The notes beneath the pieces were generated by a model that saw nothing but the letters and a program-made list of their open reading frames with translations, had not been told where the DNA came from and made no database searches. A DNA stretch of 45,560 nt from Bacteroidales bacterium (GTDB taxonomy: Bacteria > Bacteroidota > Bacteroidia > Bacteroidales > UBA7960): the NCBI GenBank assembly GCA_012521995.1, contig JAAYLH010000130.1, positions 1 through 45,560 of the forward strand, read 5' to 3'. The position numbers and the translations under genes are program-made. Every line of letters begins with the position of its first letter. The stretch's first letter is position 1. Shown here in pieces: positions 25,595 to 34,236 of the stretch.

Positions 25595-27640
25595 TTATTT
25601 CTCAATGATCTCGAACTCAGTTCTTCGGTTGAGTTGACGGCCCTCAGGGGTATCGTTAGTGGCAACAGGTCGTGTAAAGCCATAACCCTTAAAAGTCAGC
25701 CGGCCTGAATCAATGCCACGGTCAGTTAAAAAATCCACAACAGCTTTTGCCCGGTCCTGGGATAAGCGCTGATTCATGGCAGCAGCCCCTACGTTATCGG
25801 TATGGCCCGAGATTTCAATTTTGAGTTTCGGATTGTCGGTCAGTAGTTTATACAAAACCCCAAGTTCGGCATAAGACTCGGGCCGCAGGCTTGAGCTTCC
25901 CGTATCAAAGAAAATATTCTTCAGCACAATGGTTGTGCCTACCTCAACCCGCTTGAGGCGAATGTCGTTGATGATCTCGGTGAAGACATTCCTTTCGGTA
26001 ATGTTGATGTTTTCCGAATGGAAAAGGAAGTCCTCGGCCTGAACAGAAATGCCGAAGTTCTTTCCCCCGGGCAGGCTGATGTAATATGCCCCTGTCTCAG
26101 GGTTGGTAGCAAAGGTTGCGAGCAGCTCTTCCGCTTCATTGTCGTACAATTCAATGTTGGCATGCAGGGGCTCGCCCGTTTCATCATCCAGCACCCTGCC
26201 CCTTAACAAGGTCATGGGGGGGATGGCGGGGGAGCTTTGGTCGAGGAATACCGAAAAGTCGGGTCTTGCCTTACTGGCGATGGGTTCTGATTTCATTTGG
26301 TTGATCAGGGGCTTTTCTACTCCCATGAAGGTGACGGAGTAAATGTCACTGCCTCCGAAACCATCAGGGCGCATGGATGAAAAATAGGCCATGGAGTCAT
26401 CTCCAGTTGGCCTGAAGAATAAGTCGTTGGAGGGCGTATTGATAGGATATCCCAGATTGACAGGGGACTCCCAGCGTCCGTTTTCATAGCTCGATTTAAA
26501 GATGTCAAAACCTCCCATTGAATTATGCCCCTGGGAGCTGAAATACAAAGTTTGGCCATCGTGGCTCAGGTAGAGTCCTTCCTCGTCGTATTCTGAGTTT
26601 AGCACAGGCCCCATGTTTATGGGCTCGTGCCAGCGGTCACGGTGATCTTTTGAAGTAAACCAGATGTCTTTGCCGCCATAGCCTCCTGGCCTGTCACTTA
26701 TAAAAAAGAGTTGCTTTCCGTCAGTTGACAGGGCTGCGCTGGTTTCCTGGTGCCGTGAGTTGATTCCATTGCGCAAGCGCGACGGTTTCGACCAGCGGTC
26801 ATTCTTTAACTCGGCGATATACAGGTCTCCGCCTTTATTGCCATTGTAGACAATCATTGTGAGCCCATCGTGCGAAATGGCTGCCACAGCGCTGTGGTTC
26901 TTCCGGTTCAGCGTGTTGCCCGCATGGCCGATCAGCTGCCAGCCATCGTTTGCCTTTTCTGCAAGCAGGATGTTCTCGAAATATTTGTAATCAATACGGT
27001 CAAGACTGGCATTGTGCTCCAGCGGCCTTCTCGAGGTGAAGTACATTTGATCGTCTCCCGGCAGGAGCTTGGGACTGTAATCGTCATATTCCGAATTGAC
27101 CCCCTCACCCAGGTTGTCGATAAACACCCTGGCTGGTGATGCCCTTAGGGCAAGGCCGTGGTTGCATTCGGCAATGCGCTTTTCAATCATTTGCCTGCGA
27201 AGGGCCAGCTCTTCAGGAGTCAAATTCTGGCGGAAAAGGGCAAAGTGCTCAATGGCTTGCGAGAACTCCATGCTCAGATGGTAAGCCTCTCCCAGGTAAT
27301 AATATACTTCCGGGTCAGGATGGCCCAGCTCAAGTGCTTTTTCAAGGTATGGCGTTGCCTCAGGAAAATCATTGGTTAACAGCAGAACCTGACCGATCAT
27401 GTAGTTTACCTTCCCGTTGTTGGGGTTGAAGGCATGGGCTTTTAACAAATAATCGAGGGATTCTAGCGTCCGCCCGCCACCCTGGAAGAACAATTTCTCT
27501 CCCGTTTTCAGGTTCTTCTCTGCTCCCTTCAGACCCTCCTTGTCATTGGGAAAGGATTCCTTGTTGAATTCAACATTCTGGGCATAAATTCCCAGGGGAA
27601 TGAGCAGCATCAAAAACACCCACAAAGACTTGCTTTTCAT
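25595..27640 (-). CDS. PorE-like TPR / WD40-like / CRD / OmpA-domain protein
   Basis: 681 residues from the ATG at 27640 (an ATG at 27658 would add six). Domain order, numbered from the longer form: signal peptide ending IYAQ at 27; TPR repeats 45-165; PD40 beta-propeller repeats 190-445 (SPKLLPGDDQMYFTSRR, LSTDGKQLFFISDRPGGYGGKDIW and similar); carboxypeptidase regulatory-like domain 484-570; OmpA C-terminal peptidoglycan-binding domain 575-687 (ISGHTDNVGAAAMNQRLSQDRA, with Asp621 and Arg636). The same order is known for PorE, which anchors the type IX secretion system to peptidoglycan. Unlike PorE it shows no lipobox Cys. It is 18 bases after the TPR gene in the same operon. A paralogous family member is an equally good call. 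Confidence 0.88.
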   Translation of the reverse strand: MKSKSLWVFLMLLIPLGIYAQNVEFNKESFPNDKEGLKGAEKNLKTGEKLFFQGGGRTLESLDYLLKAHAFNPNNGKVNYMIGQVLLLTNDFPEATPYLEKALELGHPDPEVYYYLGEAYHLSMEFSQAIEHFALFRQNLTPEELALRRQMIEKRIAECNHGLALRASPARVFIDNLGEGVNSEYDDYSPKLLPGDDQMYFTSRRPLEHNASLDRIDYKYFENILLAEKANDGWQLIGHAGNTLNRKNHSAVAAISHDGLTMIVYNGNKGGDLYIAELKNDRWSKPSRLRNGINSRHQETSAALSTDGKQLFFISDRPGGYGGKDIWFTSKDHRDRWHEPINMGPVLNSEYDEEGLYLSHDGQTLYFSSQGHNSMGGFDIFKSSYENGRWESPVNLGYPINTPSNDLFFRPTGDDSMAYFSSMRPDGFGGSDIYSVTFMGVEKPLINQMKSEPIASKARPDFSVFLDQSSPAIPPMTLLRGRVLDDETGEPLHANIELYDNEAEELLATFATNPETGAYYISLPGGKNFGISVQAEDFLFHSENINITERNVFTEIINDIRLKRVEVGTTIVLKNIFFDTGSSSLRPESYAELGVLYKLLTDNPKLKIEISGHTDNVGAAAMNQRLSQDRAKAVVDFLTDRGIDSGRLTFKGYGFTRPVATNDTPEGRQLNRRTEFEIIEK

Positions 27641-27676
27641 TATGTATAACACTTTCATAATATTCTTTTTTGCCGT

Positions 27677-28723
27677 TTATTTCAAAAAGCTTTCTGAAAT
27701 GCGCAAACCCAGACGGCTTGCTTCTTCCCAGTCCTGACGCGCCCCTTCGGGGTCACGCATCATTTCCCTGACGATGCCACGGTTTTGGTAAGCCTTTGCA
27801 TTGCCAGGGTTCAGGGTGACGGCCTGGGTTAAATCGGCAAGCGCACCTTGCAGATCATTGAGCTTGAATTTTGCATTCCCCCGGTTGCTGAAGGCTTCTG
27901 CAAAGACCGGATTGAGTTCAATGGCTTTGTTGTAATCACTTATGGCTTCCCTGTACTGCCCCAGGTTGAACCTGGCAATGCCACGGTTGTTGTATGCATT
28001 GGCGTAGGAGGGTTGCAGGCGGATAGCCGTGGTGAAATATTCCAGGGCGTCGTGGTATTGCCCCATCTCATTACGCAGGCAACCCATATTGTCAAAACTG
28101 AAGTACATGGATGGGTCCAGTAGTAAGGCCTGCTGGAAATCGGTCAGGGCATCCGCCATTTTGTCCAGTTGCTGGTTCGCGCTTCCCCTGTCATTCCAGG
28201 CAGGAGCAAAGTTGGGCTTGAGCTCAATGGCCTGCGAAAGATCCTGGTAGGCCCTGGCATAATCAGCCTGGTTAAACCAGGCAATGCCGCGGTAGTACCA
28301 TCCCAGGTAATGCGTGTTGTCGAGCCTGATGCCCTCGTCAAAACTTTTCATGGCCTCTTCTCTCTTCCCAAGGACCTCCAGCACCTGCCCGCGTGCAATA
28401 TAGGCCAGGGCCATCCCGGGCATGAGCTCTATGGCCTTGTTAAAGTCGGCAAAGGCTTCCTCAAAGTCAAACTGGCTTTGTTTTACAACCCCACGATTGT
28501 AAAAGGCCTGTGCATATTCAGGATAAATGTTCGCAGCCTTGGTAAACTGTTCAAGCGCCAGAGTGGGTTGGTTTTGGTTGAATAACTTAATGCCCTCGTT
28601 GAAATGCCGCTCAGCCTCCAGGGCGCTGTGGTTTCCAATCCTGATGGTATCTGACGGACTCCCGCTGGCAATATTCACCAGCAGAAGAATGACTGGCAAA
28701 AAAATGACGTATCTCTTCTTCAT
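27677..28723 (-). CDS. Exported TPR-repeat protein
   Basis: 348 residues: a signal peptide (MKKRYVIFLPVILLLVNIASG) followed by about eight consecutive 34-residue tetratricopeptide repeats of the type A-W-Y-N-R-G-x-x-x-x-x-L-G-x-Y-x-x-A-x-x-D-x-x-x-A-I-x-L from residue 35 to 335. It is a pure scaffold with no enzymatic domain, predicted periplasmic. Translated first in the operon with the PorE-like protein, which has its own TPRs, so a physical interaction is plausible but unproven. A 7-bp inverted repeat lies three bases before its start codon. Confidence 0.9.
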   Translation of the reverse strand: MKKRYVIFLPVILLLVNIASGSPSDTIRIGNHSALEAERHFNEGIKLFNQNQPTLALEQFTKAANIYPEYAQAFYNRGVVKQSQFDFEEAFADFNKAIELMPGMALAYIARGQVLEVLGKREEAMKSFDEGIRLDNTHYLGWYYRGIAWFNQADYARAYQDLSQAIELKPNFAPAWNDRGSANQQLDKMADALTDFQQALLLDPSMYFSFDNMGCLRNEMGQYHDALEYFTTAIRLQPSYANAYNNRGIARFNLGQYREAISDYNKAIELNPVFAEAFSNRGNAKFKLNDLQGALADLTQAVTLNPGNAKAYQNRGIVREMMRDPEGARQDWEEASRLGLRISESFLK

Positions 28724-28726
28724 GAT

Positions 28727-28753
28727 CTTGGCGTTTTATTTTCACGCGCCAAG
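28727..28753 (-). promoter_or_regulatory. Leader hairpin just before the TPR gene start
   Basis: Arms cttggcg and cgccaag (28727-28733 and 28747-28753) can pair with a 13-base A-rich loop, ending three bases before the ATG at 28723. It could affect translation initiation or be an operator; function is inferred only. Confidence 0.35.
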
Positions 28754-28812
28754 TTAATGAAAATTATGCAAGCCTGAGAATTTGCCGAACTGATTTTGAA
28801 GGTCAAAAATCA

Positions 28813-28820
28813 ATAAATTT
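28813..28820 (+). promoter_or_regulatory. Possible -7 element for the methyltransferase gene
   Basis: TAAATTTG fits TAnnTTTG; the nearest TTTG upstream (28795-28798) is spaced only 14 bases. It supports a start at ATG 28846 rather than the TTG at 28819, which overlaps the box. Confidence 0.35.
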
Positions 28821-28845
28821 GCACCCGGCCTCTATTCCTTTGCTT

Positions 28846-29643
28846 ATGTTTCTTAATCGCCATGTTGTCCTGCAATTTCTTTTCCGAAAGCCGTTTGGTG
28901 TTCATTCTCCCTTTGTTTATGATTTTGCGGATCAGTGCCTGTTTTCGAAAGTACAGTATCCTGAATTTGCTCTTCTTGAAAAACAGCGCAAAGACCTGTT
29001 AAACGATCCTGCCGAACTGGATGTGGTGGATTATGGCAGGGGTGTCCGCGGCAGGCCTAGGCCTGAGGTTGATGCCCCCTTGCTTTACAAGCGAAAAGTC
29101 AGCAGCATCGCTGCCCGATCCTTACAAAGTCCTGCCCTGTGCGCCCTGCTTTACCGATCCGTGATGTATTTTTCTCCACTTACAATTCTTGAACTGGGCA
29201 CTTCCCTCGGCATCACCACGGCATACCTTGCAAAAGCCGCTCCCCATGCTCGTATCATCACCCTTGAGGGCTGCGGGCAAACCGCTGCCAGGGCAGAGGC
29301 TTTGTTTAAGAAAAACAGCCTTTCAAACATTGAGGTCCGGACAGGTGCATTCCAGCATACCCTGATCCCTGCCCTGGACGACCTGAAGAAACCCGACCTG
29401 GTGTATCTTGATGGCGATCATTCATATGAAGGGGTGATGAACAATTATCGGCTCATAAGCAAATATATGCACAACAACAGTGTTCTTATCCTTGACGATA
29501 TTCGCTGGTCAAAGGGCATGCGTAAAGCCTGGCTCGAAATTGCCGCTGATAATTATACAAGCCTTGCCATCGACCTGTTCAGGCTGGGTATTGTTTTCTT
29601 TAATCCCGGACTTAGCAAACAAATTATTCCGCTTGGTTATTGA
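28846..29643 (+). CDS. Class I SAM-dependent methyltransferase
   Basis: A 265-residue protein with a C-terminal Rossmann methyltransferase domain. Motif I is ILELGTSLGITTAYLA, close to the E-I-G-T-x-x-G of catechol-type O-methyltransferases; IITLEGC is the acidic strand 2; DLVYLDGDHSYEGVMNNY is the Asp-containing motif of the same group (metal and substrate side), followed by SVLILDDIRWSKGM. The N-terminal ~100 residues (FGVHSPFVYDFADQCLF) form a Bacteroidota-specific extension. The target is unknown. The ATG at 28846 is used, since the upstream TTG lies within a predicted promoter. Confidence 0.87.
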   Translation: MFLNRHVVLQFLFRKPFGVHSPFVYDFADQCLFSKVQYPEFALLEKQRKDLLNDPAELDVVDYGRGVRGRPRPEVDAPLLYKRKVSSIAARSLQSPALCALLYRSVMYFSPLTILELGTSLGITTAYLAKAAPHARIITLEGCGQTAARAEALFKKNSLSNIEVRTGAFQHTLIPALDDLKKPDLVYLDGDHSYEGVMNNYRLISKYMHNNSVLILDDIRWSKGMRKAWLEIAADNYTSLAIDLFRLGIVFFNPGLSKQIIPLGY

Positions 29644-29650
29644 TTTTGCC

Positions 29651-29658
29651 TAACTTTG
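29651..29658 (+). promoter_or_regulatory. Possible -7 element for the ABC ATPase gene
   Basis: TAACTTTG matches TAnnTTTG, 29 bases before the ATG at 29687; the -33 side is not convincing. Confidence 0.4.
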
Positions 29659-29686
29659 GGTTTTGTTTTTTGATTAAACTGTTTCC

Positions 29687-30415
29687 ATGAAAGAAGAACT
29701 GATCAGACTTGAAGCCTTAACCAAATTTTATAAGGTAGGAGCAGAGGTGGTAAAAGCCCTTCGTGGGGTTAGCACTTCTATTTTTAACAACGAATATGTT
29801 GCCCTGATGGGCCCCTCGGGATCGGGCAAGTCCACTCTGATGAACATCCTGGGCTGCCTCGACACCCCTACCAGCGGAGGTTATTTCCTCAATGGCAAGG
29901 ACGTCAGTAAACTGGTCGACAACGAACTGGCCGAGATCCGTAACCGTGAGATCGGTTTTGTCTTCCAGACCTTTAACCTGTTGCCCCGCAGCACCGCCCT
30001 CGACAATGTCGCCCTGCCGCTTATTTATGCGGGACAAAACAAAATCCTCAGACGCGAAAGGGCGCTTCAGGTTCTTGATCAGGTCGGACTTTCCGATCGA
30101 ACCCATCATAAACCCAATGAACTTTCGGGTGGCCAGCGCCAAAGGGTAGCCGTGGCCAGGGCATTGGTCAACAACCCCAGCATCATCCTCGCCGATGAGC
30201 CTACCGGTAACCTCGACACCAAAACCTCCATTGAGATCATGGGCTTGCTCGAACTGATTCACGAAGAAGGAAATACAATTATCCTGGTTACCCACGAAGA
30301 GGATATTGCCCTCCACGCCCACCGCATCATCCGCCTGCGTGACGGCCTGATCGAAAGCGATGCCCCCAACCCTAATATCGTCAGGGTGAATACCCCAAGC
30401 CCGGCTGCCGGATAA
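29687..30415 (+). CDS. ABC transporter ATP-binding protein, LolD/MacB type
   Basis: 242 residues. Walker A GPSGSGKS at 42-49, Q-loop VFQTFNLLP near 92-100, signature LSGGQ at 146-150, Walker B IILADEP (Asp170, Glu171), H-loop VTHEED (His203). The subfamily is that of LolD/MacB/FtsE exporters, which pair with a DUF214/FtsX-like permease. No permease is adjacent, so the partner must be elsewhere. Followed after 17 bases by the cobalamin adenosyltransferase gene, with which it may share a transcript without functional link. Confidence 0.93.
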   Translation: MKEELIRLEALTKFYKVGAEVVKALRGVSTSIFNNEYVALMGPSGSGKSTLMNILGCLDTPTSGGYFLNGKDVSKLVDNELAEIRNREIGFVFQTFNLLPRSTALDNVALPLIYAGQNKILRRERALQVLDQVGLSDRTHHKPNELSGGQRQRVAVARALVNNPSIILADEPTGNLDTKTSIEIMGLLELIHEEGNTIILVTHEEDIALHAHRIIRLRDGLIESDAPNPNIVRVNTPSPAAG

Positions 30416-30432
30416 GTTTACTGACTGCTGCA

Positions 30433-30990
30433 ATGAAAGAGTGGAAGATCTATACCAAAACAGGCGACAGTGGAGAAACCTCGCTGCTGGGCGGAAAACG
30501 CGTCCCCAAATACCACCCCCGCATTGAAGCCTATGGTACCATCGACGAATTGAATTCATTCGTGGGCCTGCTTCGCGACCAGGATATAGCCCCGCGCTAC
30601 AAAGACCTGCTTTTCGAAATACAGGACCGTTTATTTACCGCCGAGTCTTTGATTGCTGCTGACAAGGGAAGTGAAAATTTTCCCCTGCCAAACCTCAGCC
30701 AGGAGGATATCAGCCTGCTGGAACAGGAAATCGACCGGATGAACGAATCCCTTCCTGCACTCTCAAACTTCATCCTGCCCGGCGGTCATCAGGCTGTCTC
30801 CATGGCCCACGTCTGCCGCACCGTTTGCCGGCGCGCCGAACGACACATCATCCTGCTGGCCACCAACCATCTCGTCGACGATATCATCATCCGTTATTTC
30901 AACCGCCTATCCGATTATTTCTTCGTCCTGGCACGCAAAATCGCCCTCGATCTGGACATCCCCGATCAGGTGTGGAAAGCCAGAAAGTAA
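30433..30990 (+). CDS. Cob(I)alamin adenosyltransferase, PduO type
   Basis: 185 residues. Transfers the adenosyl group of ATP to cob(I)alamin to make coenzyme B12. All family signatures are present: the ATP-binding TKTGDSGETSLLGGKRVPK near the N-terminus (9-27), GTIDELNSFVGLLRD (36-50), and the C-terminal RTVCRRAERHII with the conserved Arg pair, then YFNRLSDYFFVLAR. No other cobalamin gene or riboswitch is nearby; it most likely serves a B12-dependent enzyme encoded elsewhere (for example methylmalonyl-CoA mutase). Confidence 0.94.
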   Translation: MKEWKIYTKTGDSGETSLLGGKRVPKYHPRIEAYGTIDELNSFVGLLRDQDIAPRYKDLLFEIQDRLFTAESLIAADKGSENFPLPNLSQEDISLLEQEIDRMNESLPALSNFILPGGHQAVSMAHVCRTVCRRAERHIILLATNHLVDDIIIRYFNRLSDYFFVLARKIALDLDIPDQVWKARK

Positions 30991-31049
30991 GAAGTAATAA
31001 CCGAAGACGCGAGGAAGCGAACCTTGCACCCTGCCGGCAGGCAGGCTTA

Positions 31050-31091
31050 AACCTTGAACTTTGAACCCCTAATCCCTAAACCCTACATCCA
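31050..31091. repeat. Degenerate heptamer array
   Basis: Six in-phase 7-base units: aaccttg, aactttg, aacccct, aatccct, aaaccct, acatccc (starts 31050, 31057, 31064, 31071, 31078, 31085). The last units overlap the end of the minus-strand beta-barrel gene. A further aaccttg lies at 31020-31026 but out of phase by two bases. Confidence 0.55.
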
Positions 31092-31955
31092 TCCCTGGTT
31101 ACCCGCATTGCTGCGTTTTTTCTTGAATACCCCGCGAAACAGTGGAACGTTGGCCTTGCGGGGGGCATAGGTCAGTACATAAGTGAAGTTCAGGTTGGTG
31201 GTGAAGTAATAATCGGGGCGTTGCACGGCAGGACGGTCAAAACCATCCAGAAAATCAGTAAAGGTCCAGCGGAAATTCATATCCAGGCCTACGGTCCATT
31301 TGTTCAGGTAATTGTATTGCACCTGGACCCCCGTGGGGAATACCATTGCGATGTTCTTATAGGCAAAAGGATCGGTGCGCTGTTCAAGGTCGTACGCATC
31401 GGGCTTCCCGTCAGGCCCTATTATGATCCCTTCTATAAGGGGGTCGTGATATATTGCCCCCACCCCCGCATACAACACAAAATCAATCCAGGAATTTTTT
31501 ACCACATTGTGTTTCCGCTTGGGAATGTAAAACTCTCCCATCACCGACATCTCGTACAATTCGTTCGTAAAACTGCGATTGCGCTGACGAACCGTATCGG
31601 TTTGGGCCCAGCGGTCATCCCCTTTAAGCTTCAGATAATTGGCGGCTCCCCTGATGGCATACAGATCATTGAAACGGTAACGGAATATAAGCCCTGCGTT
31701 GATGTCAACTGTCTCAAACCTGAAATCCAAAAAACCGGGCTGCTGATCAGGCGCTCCGGGTGCCACATCAGTAAACGGAAATACAACACCTCCGCTTAAG
31801 CCCATTTCAATGCGTGGCCCGGGCAACTGGTAATTGCGATACGTAAACTGCTTGTTGCCGGGTGTGAGCACCCTTGGTTTTGGCTGTGAGGCCAGGGGCA
31901 ACGAGATGGTGCAAACCAGAACGAACAGAAAAGTGGTGAGGACGCTTTTCGTCAT
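31083..31955 (-). CDS. Predicted outer-membrane beta-barrel protein
   Basis: 290 residues from the ATG at 31955. Signal peptide MTKSVLTTFLFVLVCTISLPLASQ, then alternating aromatic/hydrophobic strands (AGLIFRYRFNDLYAIRGAANYLKLKG, WTVGLDMNFRWTFTDF, YYFTTNLNFTYVLTY) of a small outer-membrane barrel. A longer frame to 32024 would place 23 polar residues before the signal peptide and overlap the predicted -7 box, so 31955 is preferred. Family unnamed; comparable proteins are common in Bacteroidota as PorP/SprF-like or DUF6089-like barrels, but I cannot assign one. Ligand unknown. Confidence 0.82.
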   Translation of the reverse strand: MTKSVLTTFLFVLVCTISLPLASQPKPRVLTPGNKQFTYRNYQLPGPRIEMGLSGGVVFPFTDVAPGAPDQQPGFLDFRFETVDINAGLIFRYRFNDLYAIRGAANYLKLKGDDRWAQTDTVRQRNRSFTNELYEMSVMGEFYIPKRKHNVVKNSWIDFVLYAGVGAIYHDPLIEGIIIGPDGKPDAYDLEQRTDPFAYKNIAMVFPTGVQVQYNYLNKWTVGLDMNFRWTFTDFLDGFDRPAVQRPDYYFTTNLNFTYVLTYAPRKANVPLFRGVFKKKRSNAGNQGWM

Positions 31956-31995
31956 TTTTTTTGTAACCGTTTTTATTTCTTTCAATACCCGTGGG

Positions 31996-32003
31996 CAAAT
32001 ATA
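31996..32003 (-). promoter_or_regulatory. Possible -7 element of the beta-barrel gene
   Basis: Reads TATATTTG on the minus strand, 41 bases before the ATG at 31955. No clear -33 box. The rest of 31956-32215 shows no gene. Confidence 0.4.
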
Positions 32004-32215
32004 TCTTATAAATTCAGGCTGCATATCCGTATAACACGTAATCCCTTTAATATGCTTCCCCTATTTCTTATCTCGTTTTTTACCAACAAACTTTAAGGGT
32101 TGAAAGAAAGAAACGTAAAGTTAAACAATTTTGTTTTGCAACTCCACCTTGTTTTGTAATCATTGATAAGTTTTTTACCCTTATAAGTTTCTTTAGTCAA
32201 ATTTTTTTAAGAAAT

Positions 32216-32246
32216 TTTGTCCAGTTCATAATATATATTACTTTTG
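32216..32246 (+). promoter_or_regulatory. Promoter of tRNA-Pro
   Basis: TTTG (32216-32219), exactly 19 bases, TACTTTTG (32239-32246). Both boxes match the Bacteroidota housekeeping-sigma consensus and lie just upstream of the tRNA (32258), so this is the best-supported promoter in the window. Confidence 0.75.
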
Positions 32247-32257
32247 CAAAGCAAAAT

Positions 32258-32331
32258 CGGGGTGTGGCGCAGTTGGCTAGCGCACTTGCATGGGGTGCAA
32301 GGGGTCGGAAGTTCGAGTCTTCTCACCCCGA
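32258..32331 (+). tRNA. tRNA-Pro (anticodon GGG)
   Basis: Complete cloverleaf of 74 nt: acceptor CGGGGTG/CACCCCG with discriminator A, D arm GCGC/GCGC, anticodon stem CTTGC/GCAAG with loop ATGGGGT (anticodon GGG at 32292-32294), T arm GGAAG/CTTCT around TTCGAGT. The C1-G72 pair is typical of bacterial tRNA-Pro. CCA is not encoded. No duplicated 3' end was seen in the window, so no integrated element is evident here. Confidence 0.95.
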
Positions 32332-32343
32332 CGATGAGCAAAC

Positions 32344-32380
32344 AATCGCTGTAATTCGATGAGTTACAGCGATTTTTTTT
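32344..32380 (+). terminator. Terminator of tRNA-Pro
   Basis: Perfect 11-bp stem aatcgctgtaa (32344-32354) / ttacagcgatt (32364-32374), nine-base loop, then a run of T to 32380. Confidence 0.9.
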
Positions 32381-32544
32381 CTTTTCCTGCTCCTTCTTAT
32401 TCTTGCTTTGCCTGGGTTCTTTCAAAATCCTCCGGGGTTTTATTGATTATTCCTACATTTGGGTGATGTTACCAAATCCGATGGCCTGGTAAACTTATTA
32501 TCGTTTTGGGTAATGTTTGCTTCATGTCTTTTGGAATAAATGAG

Positions 32545-34236
32545 ATGAAAAAACCGAGATTTATTGCCTCACTTAGTAATTTGGTGTTAATCATTTTGCT
32601 CCTGGTCAATACTCCCAAAGCTATTTCATCTGAAGTCAAACAGCTCCGGGTAGAGGTCTCCCTATGCCTTGACAGCGCCAGGTTTTACTTCTATGAGGAT
32701 TATTATAAAGCCTATTCTTTTGCCCAGCAAGGCCTTGAAATAGCGAGCCCAAAGGAGCATGTTTTTGAAAGAATTGGGCTCCTCCAAATTACCGCCGAAA
32801 TTGAATATTTCTATTTAAATGACTTTTATTCAAGCCTGATCCGGCTGAATGAAATGCGGTTCCTTTCCGACAGCGTCGGATATGAACGCGGAATTCCCTG
32901 GTTTAAACTTAACCTGGGAAACGTTTATTACTACCAGAATGATTTTGATAAAGCCCTTGCGCTTTTCGATGAAGCGATGGTGGGCGGGGCCGCATTGGGC
33001 GATAGTGTTGTGTATATCAATGCCCTTTGTGGGAAGTCTGACATCCTCAGCCGAAAGGGAGACTTCGACAGCGCCATTGAACTCCTTGACGAAGGCTTGT
33101 TATATGCCATCAGGAACAACAGGACTGGAATGCTGCTTTTCCTCTATGATGATCTGGCAGATATTTATAAACAGCAAGGACAACTCGATAGTTCATATTC
33201 TGTTTATCAGCGAACCTATGCCATCGCCCAACAGGAAAACAGTGCTTACTGGTCCATTGTTAGTGAGATCAACCTTGAATACGGTAAATATCTGATGAAT
33301 TCCTCCTATGACCCTGTTCCTCGCCTGAGGGCCTTGAAGGAAGAAGCCTTCTCACGCGCCTTTTACCGTCAGTATATTCAGATCGGAAACACCTTGTCGG
33401 AAGTGCTTGAGGACAGGGGCGATTTCCGTGATGCTTTCCTGGAAACCAAAAGCATCGAGTCCCTGAAGGATTCCATTTATGGAATGGATGGTATAAGGAA
33501 AGTTGCCGAACTTGAATCGCAATACCATATCCATAAGGCAAAACTTGAGAACCTTAACCTGATCAGGCAAAATGAAATCAATGCTGTCAAACTCAATAGC
33601 AGGAAGAAGATCCTTTACATAATCGCTTCCTTTTTAACCCTTGCAGTTTTTCTCCTGATTATCATTTTAAGAAAGTATAATGAGGTAAGCAATAACATCA
33701 AAACCATTAAGCAGCAGGAGCGTAAAATTTTTGAACAAACCAATGAAATAATTCAGAAGGAAAAGGAAGTGGTTGAGCAAAAGCTCATTGTGCAGGAACG
33801 CGAACTTGCCGGGAAACTGATGCAGATATACCACCATAACCAACTTTTGCAAAAAGTCCGCGACAACCTAAATAATGTGAAGGAAATCCTGACCCCGGAG
33901 AACAGCCCTGATCTGGATTCCGTCCGCCGAAAACTTCAGTCAATAACAAATGAAGTCTCTATCTCCCTGAAAGAAAAGTTGTGGGATGAATTTGAAAAGT
34001 ATTTTGTCGAGGCCAACCCTACCTTTGTCCAGCGCCTTCATTCCAGGCATTCCGACCTGACGCCCAACGAAACAAGGCTGTGTATCTTCCTTTTTCTTAA
34101 TATGCGTACCAAGGAAATTTCCGCCATCACCCAGCAAAGTGTGAAAAGCATCAATGTTGGCAGGACACGGCTTAGAAAAAAACTCGGACTCGATAATACC
34201 GAGATCAATTTGTCAGCTTATATGAAGCAGTTGTAA
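32545..34236 (+). CDS. Transmembrane TPR regulator with C-terminal LuxR-like HTH
   Basis: 563 residues. A signal-anchor (about 8-25) is followed by degenerate TPRs (about 35-330), predicted extracytoplasmic, one membrane helix (356-375, LYIIASFLTLAVFLLIIIL), a coiled coil (380-445), and a cytoplasmic LuxR-type helix-turn-helix region at 504-560 (LTPNETRLCIFLFLNMRTKEISAITQ, then SVKSINVGRTRLRKKLGL). This is a single-protein membrane sensor-regulator architecture found in Bacteroidota. It lies 435 bases upstream of a susC/susD cluster on the same strand, so it probably regulates it. The start at 32545 is chosen because it puts the hydrophobic segment at the N-terminus; ATG 32524 and TTG 32506 are in frame upstream. 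Confidence 0.87.
   Translation: MKKPRFIASLSNLVLIILLLVNTPKAISSEVKQLRVEVSLCLDSARFYFYEDYYKAYSFAQQGLEIASPKEHVFERIGLLQITAEIEYFYLNDFYSSLIRLNEMRFLSDSVGYERGIPWFKLNLGNVYYYQNDFDKALALFDEAMVGGAALGDSVVYINALCGKSDILSRKGDFDSAIELLDEGLLYAIRNNRTGMLLFLYDDLADIYKQQGQLDSSYSVYQRTYAIAQQENSAYWSIVSEINLEYGKYLMNSSYDPVPRLRALKEEAFSRAFYRQYIQIGNTLSEVLEDRGDFRDAFLETKSIESLKDSIYGMDGIRKVAELESQYHIHKAKLENLNLIRQNEINAVKLNSRKKILYIIASFLTLAVFLLIIILRKYNEVSNNIKTIKQQERKIFEQTNEIIQKEKEVVEQKLIVQERELAGKLMQIYHHNQLLQKVRDNLNNVKEILTPENSPDLDSVRRKLQSITNEVSISLKEKLWDEFEKYFVEANPTFVQRLHSRHSDLTPNETRLCIFLFLNMRTKEISAITQQSVKSINVGRTRLRKKLGLDNTEINLSAYMKQL

Noticed and set aside
29717-30559. 280-codon open frame antisense to the ABC ATPase gene
   Set aside because: Mirrors conserved Walker and signature motifs of the real gene; no independent support.
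32258-32331. tRNA-Pro as attachment site of an integrated element
   Set aside because: No integrase gene and no second copy of the tRNA 3' end was seen in the window.
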